A DNA stretch of 64,000 bases from JBOGNO01 sp050747245 (GCA_050747245.1 JBOGNO010000002.1:186001-250000); one strand, 5' to 3'. Shown: positions 8,655-17,641, counted from the first letter of the stretch. Numbers and translations: made by a program. The notes: generated by a model not told the origin, from the sequence alone.

Positions 8655-10061
8655 ATGGCACTGAGGGATGAATGGCTGGAGAAGCGCGCCGCATCAATGA
8701 ATGGCGGCGTCCGCAATTTTTCGCAAATGCATTTTGCCCGCAAGGGCCTGATCACCGAGGAAATGGAATTTGTCGCTCGGCGCGAAAAACTCGCCGCCGA
8801 ATTCGTGCGCGATGAAGTCGCCCGGGGCCGCGCCATCATTCCCGCCAACATTCATCATCGTAATCTCGAACCCATGGCCATCGGCGTCGGCTTCAAATGC
8901 AAAATCAACGCCAACATCGGCAATTCCGCGACCACCTCGAATATCGAAGACGAACTCGAAAAACTCCATCGCGCCGTCCACTATGGCTCCGACACCGTGA
9001 TGGACCTCTCCACCGGCGGCGACATCCCGCTCATCCGCCGCGCCATCATTGACGCTTCGCCCGTGCCCATCGGCACCGTGCCCATTTACGAAGCCATTTC
9101 GCGCGTCCGCCGCCCCGAAGATCTCACCTTCGATCTCATGCTCGAAGTCATTGAGGAGCAGGCCGAGCAGGGCGTGGACTACATGACCATCCACGCGGGT
9201 GTCCTCCGCGAATTTCTTCCCCTCGTCCGCGAACGCATCACCGGAATTGTCAGCCGCGGAGGCGCGCTTCTCGCGCAGTGGATGAGCTTCCACAAAGCCG
9301 AAAATTTCCTGTACGAAAATTTCGACCGCATCTGCAAAATTTTCCAGCAGCACGACGTCAGCTTCTCTCTGGGCGACGGCCTGCGCCCGGGCTGCCTTGC
9401 TGACGCGAGCGACCCTGCGCAATTCGCCGAATTGCGCGTCCTCGGCGAACTCACTAAAAAAGCTTGGGAGTACGACGTTCAGGTGATGATCGAAGGCCCG
9501 GGCCACATCCCCATGGACCAGATCGAGCTGCAGGTGAAAAAAGAAGTCGAGCTGTGCTCCGAAGCGCCCTTCTATACCCTCGGCCCGCTCGTCACCGATA
9601 TCGCTCCGGGCTACGACCACATTACCAGCGCCATTGGCGCGGCCATGATCGGCTGGCACGGCGCTTCTATGCTTTGCTACGTCACGCCCAAGGAGCATCT
9701 CGGCCTGCCCAACGCCGACGATGTTCGCCAGGGAGTCATCGCTTACAAAATCGCCGCTCACGCCGCGGACGTGGCCCGCCATCGCCCGGGCGCTCGCGAT
9801 CGCGATGACGCGCTCAGCTACGCGCGCTTCCTCTTTGACTGGGAAAAGCAGTTCGAGCTTTCGCTCGACCCGGCCACCGCCCGCTCCATGCACGACGAAT
9901 CCCTGCCCGACGATTTTTACAAGGACGCCAAATTCTGTTCCATGTGCGGCCCCAAATTCTGCTCCATGAACACCACGCAGGTCGCCGAAGCCTATCAGGG
10001 CCTCGACCAGAAACAGCGCGAGCAGAAATTCGTCGAGCTTCTCTCCCGCATCGATAAGTAG
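8655..10061 (+). CDS. thiC: Phosphomethylpyrimidine synthase ThiC
   Basis: Radical SAM enzyme that rearranges aminoimidazole ribotide into hydroxymethylpyrimidine phosphate for thiamine synthesis. 468 residues, the short ThiC form without the long N-terminal extension. Seen motifs include TQMHFARKG-like NFSQMHFARKG, NANIGNS, DLSTGGDIP and EGPGHIPMDQI. YYVTPKEHLGLP-like CYVTPKEHLGLP precedes the C-terminal [4Fe-4S] motif CSMCGPKFC. The ATG at 8655 gives the usual MxxxEWLEKR start; an internal ATG at 8697 is less likely. It stands alone without other thi genes. Confidence 0.97.
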   Translation: MALRDEWLEKRAASMNGGVRNFSQMHFARKGLITEEMEFVARREKLAAEFVRDEVARGRAIIPANIHHRNLEPMAIGVGFKCKINANIGNSATTSNIEDELEKLHRAVHYGSDTVMDLSTGGDIPLIRRAIIDASPVPIGTVPIYEAISRVRRPEDLTFDLMLEVIEEQAEQGVDYMTIHAGVLREFLPLVRERITGIVSRGGALLAQWMSFHKAENFLYENFDRICKIFQQHDVSFSLGDGLRPGCLADASDPAQFAELRVLGELTKKAWEYDVQVMIEGPGHIPMDQIELQVKKEVELCSEAPFYTLGPLVTDIAPGYDHITSAIGAAMIGWHGASMLCYVTPKEHLGLPNADDVRQGVIAYKIAAHAADVARHRPGARDRDDALSYARFLFDWEKQFELSLDPATARSMHDESLPDDFYKDAKFCSMCGPKFCSMNTTQVAEAYQGLDQKQREQKFVELLSRIDK

Positions 10062-10599
10062 CCTGCGTGGTTTTATCTGTCATCTCGGGGTCGCCGCGGT
10101 GACAGGAATCTGCTTTTGCTTTTCTCTCTGAAATTTCAAATATGAAATCTGCCATTGCTTGGAGTGCGCCACTCCCTCTCGTGCTCCGTGCCCCGTATGC
10201 CGGTTCCGCATATAGGGATTTTGTCTTTCGATTCCTGTGTCTTCTTCATGCTTCGTAGGGGCGCTGCTTGCCGCGCCCCGATGTGCGGCGGGTGCCCCAT
10301 CCTCGCCGCGGCGAGGGTGGGGAAGTCTGCCGCTGCCGTCTGCCTCCGTGCTGTCATTCTGAGCCCCGATGCCTGCCCGCCAGTAGTGTGGCGGGCTTGT
10401 TATCGGGGCTAAGAGTCTCTCCGATGCACGCGCGGGCCACACGCCCGCCACGACGTTGGTATTTGTTGTCATCCCGAGGTCGCCGCGGTGACAGGGATCT
10501 GCTTTTCAGCTGATGTCCCTCGATTTAAGAAACCTGTTGACATAAGGCGAACAAATAGCGAACATCTTCCCGCCTCAAAATCCGACTAGGAGAACCACC
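10062..10599 (+). repeat. Intergenic mosaic of dispersed hairpin repeats, block 1
   Basis: No gene was found. About 10075-10515 is built from recurring modules. Module A (around 10078-10118 and 10466-10508) contains ATCCCGAGGTCGCCGCGG or a close variant and ends ATCTGCTTTT. Module B is the hairpin CCCCATCCTCGCC/GGCGAGGGTGGGG at 10295-10322. Module C (10363-10440) has GAGCCCCGATGC and a GGGCCACACGCCCGCC stem. Module D (10250-10280) has TAGGGGCGCTGCTTG. The same modules recur at 11.15-11.6 and 12.2-13.0 kb. The short open frames in this block are translations of the repeats and are not called as genes. Confidence 0.8.
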
Positions 10600-11124
10600 A
10601 TGGCCATCAAAGACAGTCTGCTTCCGGAATTCGATCACGAAATTGCCAACACTCGCAAAACTCTCGAACGCGTTCCAGAAAACAAATTCACCTGGAAACC
10701 CCATCCGAAATCCGGTTCAATGATCTGGCTCGCCGGACACATCGCCAATCTTGCCGGCTGGGCCAAAGAAACCATCAACCTCGATTCCCTCGATATCGCT
10801 CCTCCGGGCCAGCCCCCCGTCACGCAGCCGGAGCCCAAGACTCGCAAAGAACTGCTCGAACTTTTCGAGCGCAATGCCGCCGCGGGACGCGCTGCCATCG
10901 CCGGCGTCAGCGACGAGCGTCTCATGAAACCCTGGTCGCTCCTCGCCGGCGGAAAAAACATTCTCACGCTGCCGCGCGTCGCCGTCCTGCGCGGGTTCGT
11001 GATGAACCACTTGATTCATCATCGCGCGCAGTTGTGCGTTTACCTGCGCCTCAACGACGTTCCCGTGCCCGCGCTCTACGGCCCTTCTGCCGACGAGCAG
11101 GGCTTCGCCGCCTCCGCGAACTAA
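10600..11124 (+). CDS. DinB family protein
   Basis: 174 residues, cytoplasmic, preceded by AGGAG seven bases before the ATG. The DinB signature is complete: an early His in WLAGHIANLAGW, and the C-terminal HLIHHRAQLCVYLRLNDVPVP, which carries the paired metal-binding histidines and the usual hydrophobic tail. Family members bind a metal and several act as bacillithiol- or other thiol-dependent S-transferases, but most are uncharacterised. It is flanked on both sides by repeat-filled spacers and is probably monocistronic. Confidence 0.9.
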   Translation: MAIKDSLLPEFDHEIANTRKTLERVPENKFTWKPHPKSGSMIWLAGHIANLAGWAKETINLDSLDIAPPGQPPVTQPEPKTRKELLELFERNAAAGRAAIAGVSDERLMKPWSLLAGGKNILTLPRVAVLRGFVMNHLIHHRAQLCVYLRLNDVPVPALYGPSADEQGFAASAN

Positions 11125-11711
11125 TTGATCAGCGGAGTCGGACAGGTTTTGCTTCTGTAGCGGCCACCTGGAGTTTACCCCGACGATAAGCGTCGGGGCG
11201 CTTTCTGCATCCCGATGATTTTTATCGGGAAGGTGGGCACTCTTACGTTCCCCTGTCATCCCGAGCGCAGCCGAGGGACCTGCTTTTGTGGGTGCCCCAT
11301 CCTTCGCGGAGCGAAGGGTGGGGAAGTTTGCCGCTGCCGTCTGCGTTCGTGTTGTCATCCCGAAGTCACCGCGTCGACAGGGGTTCGCTTTTGCTTTCCT
11401 CAATTCTGATTTCTAATTTCTGCCTTCTGCGGGTGCCCCATCCTTCGCGGAGCGAAGGGTGGGGAATTTGGCTGCTGCCGTCTCTGCTCGCAGTGATCTT
11501 GATTCTTCTTGGGCGCCCCACATGCCGCTCTTGCATGCGGGGATTTTGCCTTTCGATCTCTCTGAATTTCCGTGCTTCGTAGGGGCGCTGCTTGCTGCGC
11601 CCGATGCTTGCCCCGATGCTCTATTTCGCCGGGCAGCGATCGTTGGATCTGGTATCCCGCGCGCCCCATCGAAGCGTATACTCCCCTCCAAGCGCTTTAG
11701 GAGGTGCCCGC
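11125..11711 (+). repeat. Intergenic mosaic of dispersed hairpin repeats, block 2
   Basis: No gene apart from the ribosome binding site of the next one. The block contains CCCCGACGATAAGCGTCGGGG (split inverted repeat near 11178) and a diverged module A at about 11252-11290 and 11352-11394. Two variant module B hairpins (CCCCATCCTTCGCGGAGC type, closed by GCGAAGGGTGGGG) lie at 11295-11323 and 11436-11464. A module D copy TAGGGGCGCTGCTTG sits near 11580-11600. The TTCGCGGAGCGAA version of module B shows that its loop changes while the outer stem is kept. Confidence 0.75.
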
Positions 11712-12101
11712 ATGGCTAAGACCAAACAATTCACAATCACGGTTCAGAATCGTCCCGGCTCAGTCCTCGAGATCGCCAGAATTCTGGGGAACGCCAAAGT
11801 AAATCTTCTCTCGCTCCTGGCCACCGCACAGGGAACGACCGGCACCGTGCAGCTCATCGCCGAAGATGCCCGCCGCGCAAGGAAAGCCCTCGACGACGCT
11901 CGGGTCATTTATCACGAAACTTCCGCGGAGGAATTCGAATTGTCCAACAAGCCCGGCGCGCTCGCCGATCATTTGGCAAAACTTGCCGTCAAAGGCGTGA
12001 ACCTGAATTCCATCCACGCCACGGCTCCCAAGGGAGGCAAGCGCGCCGTCTTGGTTTACACCGTGGAAGCCGCTGCCAGAGCCGCCGCCGCTTCCGCCTA
12101 G
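11712..12101 (+). CDS. ACT-domain protein
   Basis: 129 residues from an ATG preceded by AGGAGGTGCCCGC. The protein consists of two ACT-like halves. The first is FTITVQNRPGSVLEIARILG, residues about 7-26. The second is the repeat FELSNKPGALADHLAKLA followed by GVNLNSIHAT. ACT domains bind amino acids or other small ligands and regulate enzymes or transporters allosterically; here there is no attached catalytic domain. The C terminus is an Ala-rich helix. No neighbour suggests a ligand. Confidence 0.85.
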   Translation: MAKTKQFTITVQNRPGSVLEIARILGNAKVNLLSLLATAQGTTGTVQLIAEDARRARKALDDARVIYHETSAEEFELSNKPGALADHLAKLAVKGVNLNSIHATAPKGGKRAVLVYTVEAAARAAAASA

Positions 12102-13050
12102 CCGCGCGCATCATCGCGCCGGCTCGCGGCAACACTTTTTCGAAAAGCGGCTTCGCTCGTTACGCCGAGCCCGCCGCACCGCACTTGCTTATGTAGCGGC
12201 CACCTTCAGGTGGGCACGCTTCCGTTTGCTCATCATCCCGAGGTCGCCGCGGCGACAAGGATCTGCTTTTGGACGTATTGCCTTCGAAATATTTTTTGGG
12301 TGCCCCATCCTCGCCGCGGCGAGGGTGGGGATTTTGAATGGTGCCATCTGCCTTCGCGTTGTCATTCTGAGCCCCGATGCTTTTATCGGGATGGTGGGCA
12401 GGTCCTTCTTGGAGTCGCTGGAATCAGGTACTCTCTCGGATGCCCGACATGCCGAATTTGCATGTTGGACTTTCGCCTTTTGATTCCTGTGTGTTCTTCA
12501 TGCTTCGTAGGGGCGCTGCTTGCTGCGCCCGCACGTTGTTGTAATGTGCGCTAGGTCACGCCTCTGGCCTTTGTGGGTGCCCCATCCTCGCCGCGGCGAG
12601 GGTGGGGAATTTGGCCGCTGCCGGCTGCGCTTGTGTTGTCATTCTGAGCCCCGATGCTTTTTATCGGGGCGAAGAACCCCTCCGCTGCACTCAGCGGGCC
12701 ACAGGCCCGCCACGGAGTTGGTATTAGTTGTCATCCCGAGGTCGCCGCGGCGACAGGGATCTGCTTTTGGACGTATTGCCTTCGAAATATTCTTTGGGTG
12801 CCCCATCCTCGCCGCGGCGAGGGTGGGGAACTTGGCCGCTGCCGTTTGTGCTCGTGTTGTCATTCTGAGCCCCGATGCTTTTTATCGGGGCGAAGAATCT
12901 CTCCGACGCACGCAGCGGGCCACAGGCCCGCCCCCGCGTTGGTATTGGTTGTCATCCCGAGGTCGCCGCGGCGACAGGGATCTGCTCTTGCTCTTGTCGA
13001 TTGTAATTTGGAATCTACGCTCTAACCGTCTCGTTCTGAAATGCCGACAT
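12102..13050 (+). repeat. Intergenic mosaic of dispersed hairpin repeats, block 3
   Basis: 949 bases without a credible gene. The best-preserved copies are here. Module A has the perfect palindrome GTCGCCGCGGCGAC at 12243-12256, 12741-12754 and 12962-12975. Module B hairpins are at 12303-12330, 12580-12607 and 12801-12828. Module C copies (GCCCCGATGCTTTTTATCGG type) are near 12360, 12645 and 12866, and module D is near 12502-12530. The string A-then-B-then-C occurs twice almost identically (12728-12947 repeats the order of 12548-12727), so whole composites have been duplicated. Short ORFs in the block read through repeats. Confidence 0.8.
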
Positions 13051-14055
13051 TCACTGCGCCGCAAGCTTAGCGTTCGTCACCCACTGATAATTCCCAAGCG
13101 CAGCCACGCTGTCAGCCACCCAATCCTCCGAGTTATCTTCAAGCCTTCTCACGCGCAGCCGATACGTTTCAGGATCCGCGAAAATAACTCCTTCCGACAA
13201 GCCGGCTTCGCTCACAAAGGCGACAATGCGCGAATCTGGCGACCAAAATAGTCCGGATTCTGCGTCTGTTTTGTGGAACAACTCCCTTCTGTCTTCGCCA
13301 TTGGGCCGCATGGTGTAATAGGTGTCGTCATCGAGGAACGCAATCCATTCTCCATCAGGAGACCATGTAGGCTGCTTACCCTTTGCGAGAATGCGAATGC
13401 TCGATCTTTCCTTCCCAATCTCGTAGATCCGCACAGAATCATCCGTGTCATAGACTATATTCTTTCCGTCTGGTGAGAAGCACTGAGACGTAATGTCCGC
13501 GCGTGCGTCAATTTCCGGCGTAATCCAAGCTCCAGAGGCTAGATTTAGTACTCGGAGACCCGAATCGGGCGGCTTGTCCAAGACGACCAGCCCAAATTTG
13601 GTGTTATCGTAAGCCCAGCACATGTGCTGAGGCAGGACGACTTCCGGGTATTCTCGAATGAGTTCTCCGTCCGGCCGAATAATCCCGAAGGTTGCCTTGC
13701 GACGTTCAAAGAGATGCAGCATTTGCACGGCGATTTCATTCCCATCGCGCGATACTGCTCCATCTAGCGCATAGCCAAGGCGAACTTCTTTGCCTTGGAT
13801 CATCTCACGCTTATTGAACGACACGAGATCTAGACCCCGATAATACGAAGCCAATGTGAGGCCCGTCTGTGCTTGTAGTCGCACCAGCTCCGCCCGTACT
13901 GATTCGCGTGGTGATGCCCCCGAAGTTGAGACACCGCTAAGGCGGGAGTTCGAAGCCGCATGCAATTCGTCCGCGCCTCTCACAATCCACAGGCTGGCTC
14001 CCAAAAGCGCGAGAACGGCTATAAGCAGCCGGAATTTCCCGCCCGTAAAATTCAT
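13051..14055 (-). CDS. Membrane-anchored PD40/TolB-like beta-propeller protein, tandem copy 1 of 3
   Basis: 334 residues from MNFTGGKF; GGAG lies eight bases before this ATG, and a GTG five codons upstream is a weaker alternative. An N-terminal signal anchor (residues about 7-25, LLIAVLALLGASLWIV) is followed by a periplasmic propeller. It has WD40-like PD40 blades marked by CFSPDGKNIVYD, WSPDGEWIAFLDDD and WSPDSRIVAFVS. It is the promoter-distal gene of three paralogues on the minus strand. The 56-base spacers between the copies are themselves related, so the duplicated unit is gene plus spacer. Role unknown; such propellers usually mediate protein contacts. Confidence 0.85.
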   Translation of the reverse strand: MNFTGGKFRLLIAVLALLGASLWIVRGADELHAASNSRLSGVSTSGASPRESVRAELVRLQAQTGLTLASYYRGLDLVSFNKREMIQGKEVRLGYALDGAVSRDGNEIAVQMLHLFERRKATFGIIRPDGELIREYPEVVLPQHMCWAYDNTKFGLVVLDKPPDSGLRVLNLASGAWITPEIDARADITSQCFSPDGKNIVYDTDDSVRIYEIGKERSSIRILAKGKQPTWSPDGEWIAFLDDDTYYTMRPNGEDRRELFHKTDAESGLFWSPDSRIVAFVSEAGLSEGVIFADPETYRLRVRRLEDNSEDWVADSVAALGNYQWVTNAKLAAQ

Positions 14056-14111
14056 TCGCTTCCGCTCCACAGCTCAGCCCCAATTCCCTAAGAAATCTGA
14101 AACGCGCAAAT

Positions 14112-15110
14112 TCAGTGCGCCGCAAGCTCAGCGTTCGTCACCCACTGATAATTCGCTAAGGGCAAGCCGTCGGCGACCCAATCCTCTGAGTTGTCTTCTA
14201 ACCTCCTTACGCGCAGCCGATACGTCTCAACATCCACCGTAATTACTCCTTCCGATAATCCGGCTTGGCTCGTGTAAGCGACGATTCGCGAATCCGGCGA
14301 CCAATACAATCCCGAGGCCGCATGATGTTTTTGGAAGAGCCGCTTTCTGTCTGTTCCATCAGGACGAATCGCGCAATAGGTTTCATCATCGAGAAACGCG
14401 ATCCATTTCCCATCGGGAGACCAGGTGGGTTCCTTTCCTTCTGCAAGATCACGAACGTTTGACTTCCCTTTTTCGATTTCTGAGACTCGCACTTTGCCGT
14501 CGGCGTCATAGACGATTTGTGTGTCGTCGGGAGACCAGCACTGGGAAGTTACGCGAGCCGTCACGTCAGATTGTTGGGCTGCCCAGGCACCAGAGGCGAG
14601 TTCCAGAATCCCCAAGCTCGAACGTCGTTTGTCCATCACGGTCAGCACCATATTGGAGTTGTCGTATGACCAGCACATGTGCAACGGTGTGGCGACCTGT
14701 GTGTATTCCCTAACGAGTTCCCCATCCGGCCGAATAATCCCGAGGGTTGCCTTGCGATGTTCAAACAGATGCAGCAGTTGCACCGCGATTTCATTACCAT
14801 CGCGCGATACCGCTCCGGAGAGCGCATACCCAAGCCGAACTTCTTTGCCTTGGATCATGTCCCGCTTTTTGAACGACACGAGATCTAGACCCCGATAGTA
14901 CGAAGCCAATGTGAGCCCCGTCTGTTCCTGCAGCCGCACCAGCTCTGCCCGCACCGATTCGCGCGGTGGTGCTCCCGCGGCTGAGACACCGCTAAGGCCC
15001 GAGTTTGAAGACGCATGTAATTCGTCCGCGTCTCTCACAATCCACAGGCTGGCTCCCAAAAACGTGAGAACGGCAATAAGCAGCCAGAACTTCCAGCCCG
15101 TAAAATTCAT
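14112..15110 (-). CDS. Membrane-anchored PD40/TolB-like beta-propeller protein, tandem copy 2 of 3
   Basis: 332 residues from MNFTGWKFWLL with the same GGAG-type upstream context as its sisters. It shares the signal anchor, the linker RESVRAELVRLQEQTGLTLA, and the blade motifs CWSPDDTQIVYD, WSPDGKWIAFLDDE and WSPDSRIVAYTS. It differs from copy 1 mainly in the middle blades. The tail VRRLEDNSEDWVADG and QWVTNAELAAH is nearly the same as in copy 1, so copies 1 and 2 look like the more recent pair. Role unknown. Confidence 0.85.
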   Translation of the reverse strand: MNFTGWKFWLLIAVLTFLGASLWIVRDADELHASSNSGLSGVSAAGAPPRESVRAELVRLQEQTGLTLASYYRGLDLVSFKKRDMIQGKEVRLGYALSGAVSRDGNEIAVQLLHLFEHRKATLGIIRPDGELVREYTQVATPLHMCWSYDNSNMVLTVMDKRRSSLGILELASGAWAAQQSDVTARVTSQCWSPDDTQIVYDADGKVRVSEIEKGKSNVRDLAEGKEPTWSPDGKWIAFLDDETYCAIRPDGTDRKRLFQKHHAASGLYWSPDSRIVAYTSQAGLSEGVITVDVETYRLRVRRLEDNSEDWVADGLPLANYQWVTNAELAAH

Positions 15111-15166
15111 TCGCTTCCGCTTCACAACCCAGCTCCGATTCCCTAAGAAATCTGAAACACGGAAAC

Positions 15167-16165
15167 TCACTGTGGTGCAGTTTTGGTGCCACTCACCCAT
15201 TGATAGGCTGCACCAGGCAACGCTCTGTCAACGACCCAATCTTCCGAATTATCCTGCAGCCGTCTAACGCGTAGCCGAAATAGATCGTCCTCGAGTATCG
15301 TTTCTTTTGGGAATGCGCCCTCCAAGAATTCCAGTCGGCTCGCATACGCCACGATGCGAGAATCTGGGGACCAGAACAAACCCGAGCCTGCACCCTTTTT
15401 ATGGAAGAGTTTCTTCCTCCCTTGCCCGTCGGGACGGATGGCGTAGTATGTGTCGTGGTCAAGAAATGCAATCCAGTTCCCGTCTGGCGACCATGTTGCG
15501 TCCTTTCCTTTGGCAAGCACACGGATGCTTGATTTGTCTTTCCCGACCTCATAGATTTGTACATTGCCCTCTGTTTCATACACGATCTTCTTGTCATCCG
15601 GGGACCAACACTGAGATGTTAAATGGTCGTACTCATCAACCCGCGAATTGACGACCGTGGTTAGTCCAGATCTCAGTTCAAGGATTTCCAGGCTTGCGTA
15701 AGGCACTACTTGAAACCTAGTCATCGCCAGCTTGGAGGTATCGTAAGACCAGCAGATGTTATAGGTCGTGATTTCGCCGAATCTCCTATGGTCACTTCCA
15801 TCTGATCGCATCACACTGAGGCCGGGAGACAGGACAGCAATCTCGATTCCATCGCGGGATACCGCCCCCACCAACAACAGAGAAGAATGGAATAGGTTTT
15901 TGCCGTGAATGACAGAACGGTTTTTGAACGAGACCATGCTGAGTGCATCCTCGTACCAAGCCACGGTCAGCCCCGTCTGTTCTTGCAGTCGCACCAGCTC
16001 CGCCCGTACCGATTCGTGTCGAGGTGCACCCGCGGTTGAAACACCGCTAAGGCGGGAATTCGAAGCAGCATGCAATTCGTCCGCGTCTCTCACAATCCAC
16101 AGGCTGGCTCCCAAAAGCGCGAGAACGGCTATAAGCAGCCAGAATTTCCCGCCCGTATAATTCAT
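15167..16165 (-). CDS. Membrane-anchored PD40/TolB-like beta-propeller protein, tandem copy 3 of 3 (promoter-proximal)
   Basis: 332 residues from MNYTGGKFWLL. The N-terminal anchor and the linker ESVRAELVRLQEQTGLTVA match the other copies. The segment after it (about residues 60-190) has diverged strongly, and the C-terminal blades CWSPDDKKIVYE, WSPDGNWIAFLDHD and WSPDSRIVAYAS are conserved again. This is the first gene of the three-gene minus-strand unit. It is divergent from a short predicted transcript at 16317-16404. Role unknown. Confidence 0.85.
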   Translation of the reverse strand: MNYTGGKFWLLIAVLALLGASLWIVRDADELHAASNSRLSGVSTAGAPRHESVRAELVRLQEQTGLTVAWYEDALSMVSFKNRSVIHGKNLFHSSLLLVGAVSRDGIEIAVLSPGLSVMRSDGSDHRRFGEITTYNICWSYDTSKLAMTRFQVVPYASLEILELRSGLTTVVNSRVDEYDHLTSQCWSPDDKKIVYETEGNVQIYEVGKDKSSIRVLAKGKDATWSPDGNWIAFLDHDTYYAIRPDGQGRKKLFHKKGAGSGLFWSPDSRIVAYASRLEFLEGAFPKETILEDDLFRLRVRRLQDNSEDWVVDRALPGAAYQWVSGTKTAPQ

Positions 16166-16281
16166 TCGCTTCCGCTCCACAGGTCAGCTTTGCTCCCCGA
16201 TGAAAACTGAATAGCTCATTTTCGCCGCGAAGTCATCGAATTTCTCACCCTTCTGCCGCCGATTTAACTTAGTACTATAAC

Positions 16282-16310
16282 TTTACTTCCCAGTTAGAAC
16301 CTGCTATAAT
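16282..16310 (+). promoter_or_regulatory. Strong predicted promoter upstream of a candidate small RNA
   Basis: TTTACT (16282-16287) and a perfect TATAAT (16305-16310) with a 17-base spacer, in an AT-rich pocket unusual for this window. A transcription start near 16317 is expected. No protein gene follows on this strand for almost 600 bases. Confidence 0.5.
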
Positions 16311-16316
16311 TCTCTA

Positions 16317-16404
16317 GTGGCTGCAAAACTGGCAGCCTCGACTTACCCTAAATTTGAGCTTATCCGAGGGCGGCCCGCCCTGGCGGGCCGCCTTCGGGTT
16401 TTAT
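16317..16404 (+). ncRNA. Candidate small RNA
   Basis: From the predicted start a 6-bp hairpin GGCTGC/GCAGCC (16319-16337, loop AAAACTG) is followed by about 30 single-stranded bases. Then comes a 10-bp GC stem GGCGGCCCGC/GCGGGCCGCC (16369-16392, loop CCTG), ending TTCGGGTTTTAT. Promoter, hairpin and terminator-like end are spaced as in a stand-alone RNA of roughly 88 bases. The T-tract is interrupted by CGGG, which lowers confidence in rho-independent termination. No known RNA family was recognised. It could also be the leader of nothing, or a bidirectional structure in the promoter region of the propeller genes. Confidence 0.35.
16369..16404 (+). terminator. Terminator-like GC hairpin
   Basis: Perfect 10-bp stem GGCGGCCCGC/GCGGGCCGCC with a CCTG loop, followed by TTCGGGTTTTAT. 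Orientation fits plus-strand transcription; on the minus strand no T-run follows. Confidence 0.5.
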
Positions 16405-16897
16405 GCCCGGGAGGCAATTTCTAATCGGGACACCCTTACGAATAGAAACGCATGCAACTCATTGAAAACACAGGAGGCGAGGTCAGTCTAATCGGTACAA
16501 ATCAAATGTTCTACGCCGCTCAAATTCTGCGCGTTCCAAATCGGGATAGTTGCTTTCCGCCCCCCAGATTCAGGCTCCTAAGTTCTGGAAGTTCTGGGAT
16601 CCAACCTCTAACCTCGAACCTCCAATCTCTAGCTTCTAATCGAGACACACCCAGAAACAAGATCACACGCAAATCATTGAAAACAAAGGGAGGAAACAAA
16701 TTCTAATCGAGACACACCCAGAAACAAGATCACACCCAACTCATTGAAAACAAAGGGAGGAAGCAAATTCTAATTGAGACACAACACACCTTTTGGGAAC
16801 CGTGCCCCCTGCGAATCTGCCATCCGGAGGTGGAAATCCAATGAAGGGGCAAGCAGCGGCGCGCGCTTGACGTTATGATTCGGAGGACGAGAATCCT
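16405..16897 (+). repeat. 67-bp-period direct repeat locus 1
   Basis: The 15-mer TTCTAATCGAGACAC or a close variant starts at 16419, 16486, 16634, 16701 and 16768. Within runs the copies are exactly 67 bases apart. The 52 bases between copies are also related: CAGAAACAAGATCACA, then CATTGAAAACAAAGGGAGG. The first two copies (16419, 16486) are more diverged. Inverted relatives occur at 51279-51706. No gene is seen between 16405 and the methyltransferase start; an 84-codon open frame here only translates repeat sequence. Similar spacers argue against CRISPR. Confidence 0.8.
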
Positions 16898-17641
16898 GTG
16901 AGCTTGAAAGTGAACGACGACCAACTGAAGACCGAATTCAACCGCTGGGCCGAATCCGGCCGCGGCGAGGCTATGGAGCACGACCACTGGCCCATCACCG
17001 AGCCGGTCCTGGAACAAATGCGCATCGCCCCCACGGACAATTTGCTTGACGTCGGCTGCGGCGCAGGATGGCTTTCGCGGATTCTGTCGCGCCGCGCGCC
17101 CGAAGGCCGCGTCGTGGGCATGGATATTTCCGATGAAATGGTCCGTCACGCGCGCCGCGCCAGCGCCGATTTCGACAATCTCGTTTTCGTTTCCGGCGGT
17201 GTCGAGGAAATTCCCTGGGAATCCAATTTCTTCAGCAAAGCGATTTCCGTCGAGTCCGCCTACTACTGGCCGGATCCGCAGCGCGGGCTTCGTGAAATTT
17301 TTCGCGTCCTCCGCGAAGACGGCTCCGCCTGGATTCTCATCAACTATTATTGTGACAATCCGTATTCACATCAGTGGGGAGAAAAACTCGCCGTGCCCAC
17401 CACTTTGCTCTCCGCCGAACAATGGGCGGAAATGTTTCGCATCGCTGGATTCGACCACGTCGCCCACAGCCGCATCATAGATCCTTCGCCCACGCCGGAC
17501 GTGTACACCGGCCGGTGGTTTCGCGACGCCGCCGAGCTCCGCGCCTTCAAGCGCGAAGGCGCGCTCCTCGTTCACGGCGCGAAACCAATTCCTTCCGGAA
17601 TGGAATTTGAAAAATCCACCAGCCGGGGAATCTGCAAATGA
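16898..17641 (+). CDS. Class I SAM-dependent methyltransferase
   Basis: 247 residues from a GTG, with a GGAGG about 13 bases upstream. The Methyltransf_11-type Rossmann core shows motif I LLDVGCGAGWLSRIL (about residues 48-62), the acidic residue after strand 2 in VVGMDIS, and motif III-like IPWESNFFSKAISVESAYYWPD. This resembles ubiquinone/menaquinone and small-molecule methyltransferases, but the substrate is open. It ends 69 bases from the convergent ABC-transporter operon. The upstream 67-bp repeats stop about 115 bases before it. Confidence 0.85.
   Translation: MSLKVNDDQLKTEFNRWAESGRGEAMEHDHWPITEPVLEQMRIAPTDNLLDVGCGAGWLSRILSRRAPEGRVVGMDISDEMVRHARRASADFDNLVFVSGGVEEIPWESNFFSKAISVESAYYWPDPQRGLREIFRVLREDGSAWILINYYCDNPYSHQWGEKLAVPTTLLSAEQWAEMFRIAGFDHVAHSRIIDPSPTPDVYTGRWFRDAAELRAFKREGALLVHGAKPIPSGMEFEKSTSRGICK

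Noticed and set aside
12520..13251. 243-codon ORF across repeat block 3
   Set aside because: It reads the same repeat modules several times and ends antisense to a propeller gene.
16452..16706. 84-codon ORF inside the 67-bp repeat locus
   Set aside because: It only translates repeat sequence and has no ribosome binding site.
16419..16782. CRISPR array from the regularly spaced 15-mers
   Set aside because: The intervening sequences are similar to each other, copies are few, the repeat is short and there are no cas genes.
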